Assembly: GCA_032622095.1 (NCBI GenBank)
Contig: CP136062.1
Span: 144,912,351 to 144,976,350 of the forward strand
Direction of reading: 5' to 3'
Source: Siphonodentalium dalli
Taxonomy: Eukaryota; Mollusca; Scaphopoda; Gadilida; Siphonodentaliidae
DNA: 64,000 bases
The position numbers and the translations under genes are program-made. Position 1 is the first letter of the stretch. Every line of letters begins with the position of its first letter. Shown here one piece after another: positions 46,818 to 57,217 of the stretch. A model generated the notes under the pieces. It worked only from the letters and a program-made list of their open reading frames with translations, did not search any database and was not told the DNA's origin.

Positions 46818-48182
46818 GGTGAATACACTGCAGGTAAATTTGTGGCTTAATTTATAACATGATATCTGCTTCTTAACAATGGTAACATAATCAGCCGAAT
46901 GACACGTACTGTGAAACACTTTACGCATAACGTAGAGGTATAAATTAGCGGGGTGATATGGGTTATAATGTAGATCAACAGCATTTCTGCACAGGGATGT
47001 GGCCAGAGGATGTTCGTTGTTGGAAGGGGTGGCACCTTGATATTTCCAACAAAAATCCCACCTCATTGAACCTGACTAAACTCCCAAGTTCTCGAAATTC
47101 CATTGGTAAGTTGGAGTTTTCCGTTTTCCAACTAGTACCCAAAGCTGTTGGAATTTCCAAATTGACAACCGCCTAAATTTGGTAATTTGCTTGCTGATTT
47201 CTATTTCAGTAATATTTTGATCTAAAGTAGGAAATTATGCGACTGTTGATCTAAAAAAAATATTCCACACTAAGTACTGGTTGTAATATCAAACTATGAC
47301 AACTTTAGCCTACGGGTGTATTTTTGGTGTGAAATTTCCAACTGATGTTGTGTCAGTAATGAAATTTCCAACTTGAAAAGCTCGACCAAAGTTGGCCCCT
47401 GCCCCGGCCCCTGTTTCTGCATCACATTCATAGACATATTAGTCATCGCGGCATTCGAGAACACTCGCATCCGCACGTGTTTCTCCGTCTTTTTTAAGTT
47501 CGAAACAACATCTGAAGGCAATTTATATAACTTTTTGCAAAATATTTATTTTCTCCATATCAAAACCCAAGGCACTGTTACCGCACATCATATAATGCAC
47601 TTGTACATGGTTCTCCTAGGAAAGAGTGCACGATCACGGAGCGTCAAATTCCGAAGCTTTCATATTCATGTAGATAGCGTACATTTGGTTTTTCTGTAAT
47701 AAAACGTTTCTCTCACTTGAAAGGAAATTGCTCACATGACCACACAGGTTTACACAGTTCTGATAGCATTATGCTGCAACCAGTATTTATTTTCAAATTA
47801 AAGGTTTTTAGTCTGAAAGTCGAACACTGTACCCCACTGGAAGAACATGGAGGAGTATACTATACTAATTACACGAGTCCGTCTGTCCGTCCATGTGTGT
47901 GCCAGTTTACCGTTATCGAGTTATCCTTTGTTTATCTTAACTAATTATTGTTTACCTTAAACTGATATCTCAGCCATATACATAGTTAACAGATCTCAAT
48001 GAAATTTGGTATATATATATTCGCCATCATGATGACGGACCGATGCTTGTTAAATCATGGTACTGATTCACGTGCGGAAATGTTTTTTTTTTATAATTTT
48101 TGTGAAATATGATTTATGATTTTACCGAATTCACTAAAAGCTCTATCCATATTGAACTATTATATTTGAAGATAACTATAAA

Positions 48183-48769
48183 GAGTTGAAATCAGGACGT
48201 GCCAGACCCGCGGCCACCGATATGTGGCATCTACTGTAGATGCATTGCAGCCAGCTTACGATCATATACCAAGACCATGCAGTGACTACTTGTTGAAACT
48301 TGCTAAATTAACTGACCACGGTTGGGGGAATGTGTAAGTGGGGACGCATAACCCCGCCGCATATCTCTGTTGCAGAATATTCGACCATATACGTCGCACA
48401 TTTGGAAGACAATATGTATGATGAAATATGGCTCTCGTTGGCATGGACGTGTTGTATGATTACGTTCACGTAGTAGTGGTGAGCGCTTGCGATAAGTTAG
48501 CAGTATTAGCACTCTAGGTGAATTAGAAAAATAAATGTATCGGTAACTCCAAGTTTCTCAGCATCTATGCTATTCCGATTCAAATTCCAGTTTAGAGAGT
48601 GTGCAATGGGTGTATTTTTTAAATTATTTTCGAAATCCAAGACATTGGTATCATTTCCCCTTCAACTGGGCTGTCAATACACCAAAGCACAACAAAATCC
48701 GATGATCCATGCCCAAGGTACAAGCGGAAATGTTTATACAGAGACAAAATTCAGAAATTCCCAAATAAA
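48183..48769. repeat. Extra block in unit 4, partly a local duplication
   Basis: It is absent from units 1-3. Its right part (about 48620-48769) aligns with the following 48810-48960: ATCATTTCCCC, CTGTCAATAC/CTATCAACATAC, CATGCCCAAG and AAATGTT-TA occur in the same order. So a diverged duplicate of the downstream segment lies next to unrelated sequence of unknown origin. Confidence 0.6.
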
Positions 48770-49500
48770 ACAAGGGATGTAACTCTGATAAAATGAATTG
48801 ATGCATCGTGTAGTAGGTCGGCATCATTTCACCCGAGCTGTGCTATCAACATACATGTACCAACGCACAACTGAGTCAGAAGATTCATGCCCAAGTTTCA
48901 AGCTGAAATGTTCTATCGGACACAAAGTTCACAAAATCTCCCAAAATGTGCTATCACAATTCCATTGGACAACGAAATCCAAAAATAAAGACATTCACAT
49001 CATAATGTTTGTTATGGACGCGTTGGCGCGTTTTACACTAAGTACAGCAAAGGGCCTTAAAAAGTGTGGACAAAACCTGCCCTACGTGGAGATCCTTTCC
49101 ACAATGCTGGTCTACCGGCATATTAAATTATATCCAAATTTGGACTATCGATACTTGAGCTGTGTTGTGAACTATTACGGACTCGATGGACGGACGGTAC
49201 GACGCATGTATAGACGGACAGAATGACGGCTTGATGGAAGGACGGAAGGACGGACTGAGGTGTCCACTACATGTACATACCACAGAACCCTCATTCGGAG
49301 GGTCGGTGGCATAATAACTTGCCGTGATCGCTATCATTTGTGTTATTACTTTCCGTCGGCGATTTTATATTGACGCTCTATATAGTTTTGGTTTTCTCTT
49401 AATGAGCTTAGAGGTCCATCAGTCATCCGCTTTTGTATCCTGATCTGTTTAGTATTGGTTTGTGTTGAGCAATATGGGAAAGCTTCAATAAAATACCGGG

Positions 49501-49870
49501 TTATGAATTACATAACGTTTGTATACGATTTTCCGCCCAGTTTTCTGACAGTATTGGGGTGAAATTCGCAGCCAGCATTGCTCGTTTAAAAATACTTATA
49601 TCTCCCATCGATAAACTCCGTTTACATGAGACGTCTGGTTTAGAATGGTTCTCTCCCCTGCAGTTCGCAAAATAGCAGGTTAAAAAGTTGTCTGATACCA
49701 CTGAAATTGCGATTCCAACTGATGAGTTTTCTGGGAAATGATTCGTGTAAACATGGCCAATGATAGGGTTGTGGAGTTGTTCCTCACGCGGGTTGGTTTT
49801 GTTATCAAAGGTCGTCAACAAACTCATTAGTGTTGGCGTGTTCCCTGTGTTTCAAAAGGCCAATATTAAA
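49501..49870 (-). pseudogene. LINE endonuclease C-terminal fragment
   Basis: The minus frames read HANTNEFVDDL (about 49815-49850), PTRVRNNSTTL (second frame), then HVYTNHFPENSSVGIAISVV and SDNF, and an SFKRSLS/ISIFKRAML linker. This is the N-PTR-----S-IDH-YTN region of CR1/L2-type endonucleases followed by the linker to RT. Frameshifts are present and no RT remains. Confidence 0.7.
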
Positions 49871-50814
49871 ATCGCCCGAAAGTTAGCTCCTCCATTTTCT
49901 CAACAAATAATCTCAAATCCGCATTTGTTGCTGAATTTGGCCTATAAATTAGCCCACGTATTATGCTTTTCGCCTTTTCACAAATTATTTAAATAATTAA
50001 GGAGTCAAAAACGTCTAGGATTAATATAGTTGAATCATCTATTATTATAGATGTCATACCATCTTCGATATACATTTCCATTCCTCACCTTCCATCTTTT
50101 TCATCAGTACAACATTTCGGGTGTATTCGAATTCGTGTTCAGCTATATGTTCGCGAATTGTGGGGAGTAAGAATCCAGACCCGCGAACATGACTTGTGGT
50201 CACGTGCGAGTGTCCCCGTTCTATATTTAGTGTATGTTCTTGCTAACCTTTCGTTCGAGAACATAGCAGTACACGGATTAGAATACACAACTGAACGCCA
50301 GCGGTTGATACCCGGGTATTGTGTAACGAAAGCCTTTGCGTATCGGAAAATTTTCCGACAAAGCAAATATATCAAAAGAGTGTTTTCCCCTTGTATGTCA
50401 TGGACAAGTTCAGTGAGTCTATCACAAATGGGCATTTGAGCTTTGGCAGTTCATGTTGAAAATGGAAACTGACGACATTTCTGAAATGAGCGATTTCTTT
50501 GACTTCGTATTGGATGGAACACCCCAATGAGTGTCTTCAGAATTAAGAAGGGTCTCGTGCGTTTTGATTTGGGGGGTTAATAACTCTATTCGCGAGCGCA
50601 CAGGGCAGAGTATCCATATATACATTTCAATTAGAGCGAAAACCATGCACAAATGTCAACATATTTTGAACGAAAAAAACCCACAAATATTATGCTCCAA
50701 TTTGGGACCTCATTTCATTTTTCCCCACTTTTATACAATTTGTGATTAGTTTTTGGTTCATTTAAAATCATCTTTCTTTTGTATTTATCAGTAATGATTG
50801 ATTATACCTGAGAA
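49871..50814. other. No gene supported
   Basis: It has moderate-length frames on both strands (for example 50139-50439) without motifs or splice support. Confidence 0.4.
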
Positions 50815-50899
50815 AGGTATAAATATATAGAGGGGATATATAACCCAAAAATTGCACTATTGGCTGAAAGTCCCAATCTACACCCCTTGTAAATGAAAA

Positions 50900-50957
<58 letters not shown>

Positions 50958-51120
50958 GGGAAATATTACCCCCAAAATTGCACTATTGGCTGAAAAGTCC
51001 CTATCTAGACCCCTTGTAATTGAAAAAAAATAATATATATATATAGAGAGAGATGGGAAATAATACCCCAAAAATTGCACTATTGGCTGAAAAGTCCCTA
51101 TCTACACCCTGTAATTGAAA
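50815..51120. repeat. Minisatellite with TA and GA microsatellites, 3 copies
   Basis: The block AAAATTGCACTATTGGCTGA occurs at about 50848, 50974 and 51071, each followed by AGTCCC-ATCTA-ACCC and TGTAA-TGAAAA. Between copies lie (TA)n and (GA)n runs of different length. Period is about 97-126 bp. Confidence 0.85.
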
Positions 51121-51278
51121 ATCTATCACACAAGTTATAAAAGATACCTAACACATCGGTACTATAAATATATAATTATATGTATTTCACTTTATTATGT
51201 TTTCTCAAATATTGTATTTGTGTATGGTTTAATGAGAATAAACTGCAATCTCACACATCCCCGTCGAGTAACTTTTTT

Positions 51279-51340
51279 GGATTGGGCTTGAGTTGTGCAG
51301 ATTTGTTTTGGATTGGGCTTGAGTTGTGCAGATTTGTTTT
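51279..51340. repeat. 31-bp tandem duplication
   Basis: GGATTGGGCTTGAGTTGTGC starts at 51279 and again at 51310, each followed by AGATTTGTTTT. The two copies match perfectly. Confidence 0.9.
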
Positions 51341-51593
51341 GTTGATTTGTTTATTGACCGCATGTAAAGTGGACCTTAGATTACGAAAGCGTAGTGTCTT
51401 AACCATTCGGATATATAGAACAAAAGAACGTAGGGTCTGTATCGTATACATCGTCAGTAAGTCGGCCGAGGCTTATCTGCACGGTATGCGTAAGTGAATG
51501 TTACACATTGCATGTGCGTCTGCCATTCGGATGATTATGCCAGAAGAAGCAGACGTTTTTTAAGGCAGACATTTACCTGCAGTGTGTTTCACC

Positions 51594-51683
51594 ATGTCGC
51601 TTTTTGGGAAGAACGTATTGTACACGAGTTGTCATACGGTAATTGGGAACTCTTGTGACAAAATATCGGTATTCACATATAAG
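51594..51683 (+). CDS. Diverged inverted copy of the macrosatellite exon-like segment
   Basis: TTTACCTGCAG precedes a leader and ATG at 51594. The 30-codon frame MSLFGKNVLY...HTVIGNSCDK...VFTYK ends AAG|GTAAAT, as in the array copies but on the plus strand. Against unit 2 there are several replacements and three silent changes with no indel in 90 nt, while the leader differs by one base in length. This supports ATG as the start, if it is coding at all. An acceptor-like TTATTTGTAG lies about 95 bp downstream and would lead quickly to a stop. Confidence 0.35.
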
Positions 51684-51830
51684 GTAAATACTTTAGGATA
51701 TATCCATTATAACCCCTGATTTAGTGTTCCTGCTAACATGCTATGATCCTGCTGATTTATATATGATGTTATTTGTAGGACAAAACTATGTTCTAAGTGC
51801 AAGAACAAAAATAAACTATTTACTATTTAC

Positions 51831-52554
51831 TGCCCGGGCAAGCCCATGGGCAGTATAATATGGTGTCTTATGGTAATAGGATATATACAAAGCATATATA
51901 GGTTGTGAAAATTGACTTGCTGTGTCATCCGCCGGCGGGTTTATTTATCCCTTAAATGCCGATGTTGACTAAAAGAACCCGAGAGATCCCGGGCAGACCC
52001 AGAGACCCGATCCCACTATATATCGATGACTAACTGTGTCCAGACACCTATTAAACGTAAACGTCGAAGATTGACTCGCCTTCTTGTTCACGGCCAGGTT
52101 AATTAACCCCTTAAATGACGATATGGACAAGAAGAGCACATGCGAGACAGTGTAAGCCCGGTGGCCCAATGGGCCCACGGACACTATAATATGATGGCTC
52201 GTGGTAGTACGATACATGCAAAGCATAGGTTGTAAACGATTACTTGCTGTGTCATCCACCGCCGGCTTTATTAACCATTTAAATGCCGATATTGGCTAAA
52301 AGAACCCGAGAGAGCCCGGGCAGACCCAGAAACTCGATCACACTATATATATATTGATGAATAATTGTAGCCATACACCTATTAAATGTAAACGGTGAAG
52401 ATTGACTCACCGTCTCGTTCAAGACCTGGTTCATTAACCCCTTAAATGACGATATGGGCCAGAAGAGAGTACCTGATAGCTCGGACAGCTCCATGGACCC
52501 ACAGACCGTATACTATGGTGCCTTATGGTAGTATAGGATACACACTAAGAATAT
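51831..52554. repeat. ~330-bp tandem repeat, left block
   Basis: It holds the end of one unit (51831-51898), one unit (51899-52224) and a second (52225-52554). Diagnostic words are GAAAATTGACTTGCTGTGTC, CATCC-CCG, TTAAATGCCGAT, AGCCCGGGCAGACCCAGA and CCTTAAATGACGATATG. Neighbouring units are clearly diverged from one another. Confidence 0.85.
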
Positions 52555-52559
52555 GACTA

Positions 52560-54633
52560 AGTGACGACAGTAGCAGAACCTCGGCCCCAGAGTGTGAACC
52601 CATTGTTATATCGGAAATTATTAACGCAATTGGTAGCTTGAAATGTAATAAAGCACCAGGGCATGATTCTATATCCAGTGAACATCTTCGAAGCTATTCC
52701 GATGGACTAATCCAGTGTCTTTGTATTCTTTTTAACTCTCTTCTCAAGTTTGACTGGATTCCCCCGGAGATGAAACTAGGCGTGATAATTCCTCTTTATA
52801 AAGGACACCCAAAGCCACCAATATTACCCGACAGTTACAGAGCGATAACGCTTCTACCTGTCATCTACAAGCTCTTTGAGACAATTCTTCTGAAACGCAT
52901 ACTTAGCAGTGATAAGGTCAAAGATTTCCCTCATAATCTTCAGTGTGGCTTCCAGAAAGGTTTAGGATGTAATATGACTTCATTTATTCTGCAAGAAGCC
53001 ATATCGTACGCAAAAGACCACGATTCTCGTATATTTGCTGCGTTCTTAGATTCCAACAAAGCCTTCGACCGCGTGTGGAATATTGGACTCCTTTATAAGT
53101 TCATACAACTAGGCTTCCCGCGGAAATTTGTTAGATTGCTATCAAACATTCACGAGGACATAGAAAGCGTTATTCTATATAATGGTAACGTCTCAGAGAA
53201 GTTCAGCATCGGACAAGGAACAAGGCCAGGAAGTGTGCTCTCACCTTTCTGTTATCTTACCTACATAAACGACCTTCTGATCGACCTGAACAAATCACAG
53301 TTCGGACTGAGTGTTAGTTCTATTCCATGTGCAACACCAACGACCGCCGACGATATAGCAATTCTCGCCCTTACCAAGCAAGGACTTGACTCTCTTGTAA
53401 ATATCTGCTTTGACTACAGCGTTCGTTGGAGATTTGGATTTTCCTGTGTGAAAAGCAAGGTAGTCGTATTCAACGAGCCCAGGTCATTATATGACCGTAA
53501 AAATCGTCGCTGGATACTCGGGCCTGATTCGCTGCAAGAAGACAAGGGGTGCGTTCACCTTGGCTTGTGTCAGGAAAAATTTGCAAGTAGCTCCTCATTT
53601 GCCTCAGACGTCGCCGCAAAACTTAGGAAAACCTTCTTCTCTATGATTGGCAATGACTCTCTTAAATACGCTACTCCTCTGACAATGAACCACATGTTAC
53701 GGACCGTTGTCCTACCCAAATCATTATACGGCACGGAAATCACATCACTTCAAACACAATCATCTGTTAACATAATAGAACGTTCTCTGCGCACGTGTGT
53801 AAAATACTCGCAGCAATTACCAAAACGCACAAGTACTGATATTGCGCTTGGATTAATTAGTAGGACAACTTCCTGTTCAACGAGAAATACATAACCGCAA
53901 ACTGTGCTTTCTGGGGCAGTTGATTCACCTTCCTCCTGGACATCAAACTCCGCTTAAACTATTTATTTTCAAAGCACACCTGTATCGTCTATTTCGTCGC
54001 CCAGCTTCCGGATTTGTTTCTGATGTTTTCCCTTTACTTGAACAGTATGGACTCATGGTGCACGTTGACAACTTTCTACTCCACGGGAACTTCCCTGATC
54101 ACAAGTCATGGAAGACAATCGTTAAAAGTGTTGTAAAGATAACGTACACGACACAGTGGAAAGCAAATATTTCCAACGAAAGAAGGTTTTCTATTGTCAA
54201 ACATGTTCTCCGTGACCCCCTATCCGGATGGAAAATATGGAGACTCTTTCAATGTCACCCAAACGCAGCTGATAAATTCTATAACTTGGCCAAACTTCTC
54301 AACAAAACAACCTACCCAAATAACTCGACCTGCCACCAGTGTTATAAAGCATACGACAACGAACTTGATCACTTAATGTTCTGCTGTACAGCCCACGCAA
54401 TTCTGATGTTAAGGAACCAGTTATGGGGGACAATACTAAATCATAACGGCGTTTCAGTGTTCCTCTACTTGGACGGCTTACCTAAAAATGAATTTCTAGC
54501 AATCCTGCTTGGGACCAAGGATCCGTACTTAACATATCCCATTCAGAAATGCCACAACCTGATTATCGAGGTGTCATCATCTTTTCTTCTGACAATGTCC
54601 AGACTGGTGTCAAATACATATCAACTGATATGA
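52560..54633 (+). pseudogene. LINE reverse transcriptase and C-terminus, one frameshift
   Basis: Frame 1 runs from the truncation point through CNKAPGHDSI, DSYRAITLLPVIYKLFE, FLDSNKAFDRVW (motif A, catalytic Asp kept), GTRPGSVLSPFCYLTYINDL (motif B), TADDIAIL (motif C, both Asp kept) and PKSLYGTEI. Near 53865 the frame shifts. The other frame gives GQLPVQREIHNRKLCFLGQL and continues to 54631 with a CHQC---------H---C zinc motif. Apart from this shift it is intact, so the insertion is young. The endonuclease and ORF1 are missing through 5' truncation. Confidence 0.88.
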
Positions 54634-54838
54634 CAATGTCAGGATACAAGCCAAACTTCTGAATTAACATTAGAACCTAATGCATGTAATATTTTCTGTA
54701 GTGTTGCTCCTCATTTGATCACACGGTTGTGATATACATATATATATATATATATATTGTGTGTGTGTGCAGGCTAACACATATATATATAATTTATTTT
54801 CTAAATAGTATATGGTGCCTAACTATTATCATAACAAC

Positions 54839-55136
54839 CTCACGCATGTGAGGTGTTCTTTAGTGACGCCCGTCACTCGACGGCTATATGGGTGATGGAT
54901 ACATATATCTGCTTTGTGCACCAAACATGTGTATCATCTGTTTTCTAAGCATACTATACATAACGAATAATGTCATGACCTCTCGCATGTGAGATATTCC
55001 TTGGTGATTCCCACCAGCGATCACACGGATGCGATATATGTAAATTTATTTTCTGCACCCAACATATATATGTGGTATTCTAATTAGTCTATGCATGCAT
55101 AACATTGGATCACCATAATAATCTCACGCATGTGAG
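54839..55136 (+). repeat. Hairpin-bearing tandem repeat in LINE 3' UTR
   Basis: CTCACGCATGTGAG (a palindrome apart from its centre) occurs at 54839 and 55123, with CTCTCGCATGTGAG at 54980, spaced 141 and 143 bp. Each is followed by a similar TTCCTTGGTGA/TTGCTTAGTGA-type block and a CACA-GG-TGTGATAT word. It may be a structural signal for the element's own RT. Confidence 0.75.
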
Positions 55137-55467
55137 ATATTGCTTAGTGACGATCATCGACCACATGGGTGTGATATATGTAACTTCGTTCTGCGTATCC
55201 ATTTTATGTATAATTTGTTTTATAAATAGTCTATATTTCGAGTTATACGTTCAGCACTCGAGAACACGAGTACTATGTTTACTTTGTATTTACAATTATA
55301 CACCATTCGCATGTGATCATTATAACGTCACATGTCTATATTTATACATTGAGTTCATGTGCTTGTGATTTGATCTCTTGATTTATGTACAACATATTTG
55401 TAAATGACCATGTACAAATTATATCTCTCCTCAAAAGGAGGCAATAAAGAATATATATATATATATA

Positions 55468-56155
55468 GGTTGTAAACGATTACTTGCTGTGTCATCCACC
55501 GCCGGCTTTATTAACCATTTAAATGCCGATATTGGCTAAAAGAACCCGAGAGAGCCCGGGCAGACCCAGAAACTCGATCACACTATATATATATTGATGA
55601 ATAATTGTAGCCATACACCTATTAAATGTAAACGGTGAAGATTGACTCACCGTCTCGTTCAAGACCTGGTTCATTAACCCCTTAAATGACGATATGGGCC
55701 AGAAGAGAGTACCTGATAGCTCGGACAGCTCCATGGACCCACAGACCGTATACTATGGTGCCTTATGGTAGTATAGGATACACACTAAGAATATATTGTG
55801 AAAATTGACTTACTGTGTTATCCACCAGCGGTTTTATTAGCCCTTTTAATGCCAAAATTGGCTAAAGGAATCAGGGAGAGCCCGTCCACAACAGAGACCG
55901 CACCAAACTATATATCGATGGCTAATGGTATAGCGAGACACTTACTAAACGTAAACTGTGAAGATTGATTCGTCATCTCGTCTACCACCGGGTTAATTTG
56001 CCCCTTAAATGACGACATGTGCCCGAAAAGAGAGCCTTGTTAACCCGGGCAGACCCATTCGGAAAGTATAATATATGAAGCCTTGTGGTAGTAAAATGCA
56101 TATGTTGTGAAACATTACTTGCTGTGTCATCCAACGCTGGTGTTATTGACCCAAC
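55468..56155. repeat. ~330-bp tandem repeat, right block
   Basis: The first unit (to 55794) is the same as 52225-52554. The next (about 55797-56104) is diverged (TTAGCCCTTTTAATGCC, CCCCTTAAATGACGACATG), and a third is cut off at about 56155. Confidence 0.85.
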
Positions 56156-56257
56156 TCTATTTATTATTTGATCTAGAGTTTCAAGTCCACGATCCCCGTG
56201 CTAAAATATGTTTCAGATTGTTGACCCATTTACGATATTGACCCATCGAGGGCTGCA

Positions 56258-56480
56258 TTAAACAGCAATGAGAGTAGTCCTATTTCCCCTCTGAATATAT
56301 ACATACATGTATACCGATTTTGGTATATAGTCAGATATCGCTAATATTACTCCCAGTGTCAGAAACAGCGTGTCGAACATGACAGCTATCATTGTGATAT
56401 AACCGACGATCCAACGTTTTTGTCTCTTTATTTGAATAGAATAGTCCTTTCTAGTTATTTCGATATAAACCTTAGGACCG
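56258..56480 (-). CDS. Weak exon candidate with one membrane segment
   Basis: On the minus strand CGTTTTCCATGCAG precedes an open segment of about 73 codons with QIKRQKRWIVGY, then a hydrophobic stretch (ITMIAVMFDTLFLTLGVILA) suited to a membrane helix, ending at TAA. It lies in unique sequence between 330-bp repeat blocks. No family or partner exon is seen, and a hydrophobic chance frame is possible in AT-rich DNA. Confidence 0.25.
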
Positions 56481-56959
56481 AGTGTTCTGCATGGAAAACG
56501 CAATTTACATCGGAGAATTTACTCCAACAACTTGCATTGTTCACATTACGAGAGGATGTCAACAAGCATATTAAACAGAGTCTAACTATGCTCATTAAAA
56601 TCAGCGTCATGTCTCGGAACTCGCTTCAACCTTTATGATTTGTGGCATTCAGGACTTTGATAATTCAGCGAATAGTCGCTTGCATGCAGTTGATGCAAGA
56701 GGTATTCCAAAGTACCCTCTGACGTGCTATCAAATTTGGCGAAAATTATTAGCTAGATTCATTAATCACATATATTGGATATATTTGTGTGTGCTCTACT
56801 ATAGTTATAACGCCCCATTACTATACTATTGGTATAACATCTTTCTGCTAGAGATCAAAAGACTTTCCACTATAGGTATACATGTATAAATTCCGACGCA
56901 TTTCCCAACGGAAAGTCATCTACCTACATTATAGTTTGGAATAATATGATACGAGAAAA

Positions 56960-57215
56960 TAAGTCCGTGCTCCCCTGACCCACGGCGTCATTTAGGGGGT
57001 TAATGAACCCGGTCGTGATCGAGATGGCGAGTCAGTATTCCCAGCTACGCTTCTTTTAGCCAATATCGGCATTAAAGGGGTTAATAAAACCGGTGATGGG
57101 TGGCATGGCAAGTAAATTTTCACAGCCTACATGTATGCATCCTACTAGCATAATGCATCATGGTATACTGTCCACGGGTCCATGGGACCGCACGCGCTTG
57201 GCTGAGATTTCTCGT
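56960..57215. repeat. ~330-bp repeat, inverted orientation
   Basis: Reverse complement of the 330-bp unit: GGGGGTTAATGAACCC, CTTTTAGCCAATATCGGCAT, AAAGGGGTTAATAAA, GTCCACGGGTCCATGGGACC. It is diverged from the forward units. Confidence 0.75.
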
Positions 57216-57217
57216 GA

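Larger units (their letters stand above)
46028..49401. repeat. Macrosatellite unit 4 (3374 bp, diverged right half)
   Basis: The first ~900 bp match unit 3 closely. From about 46920 it diverges: it lacks a 22-bp piece near 47830, has 187 extra bp at 47896-48082 and a 587-bp extra block at 48183-48769, and ends where the next ATGAACCTAT would be expected (ATGAGCTTAG at 49402). Confidence 0.88.
52555..55467 (+). mobile_element. 5'-truncated LINE flanked by a 330-bp direct repeat
   Basis: The insertion begins inside the RT domain and ends with AATAAA (about 55442) and (TA)n. Immediately before (52225-52554) and after (55463-55794) lies the same 330-bp sequence, with no difference that I can see. 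This arrangement is that of a target-site duplication, but far longer than the usual 5-20 bp. The insertion lies in a tandem array of the same repeat. Confidence 0.88.

Noticed and set aside
37657-49401. CRISPR-like or prokaryotic repeat array
   Set aside because: The units are kilobases long without short regular spacers, and the genome is plainly eukaryotic.
50139-50439. Overlapping frames of about 95 codons on both strands
   Set aside because: No motif, no splice signals and no homologous copy in the window.
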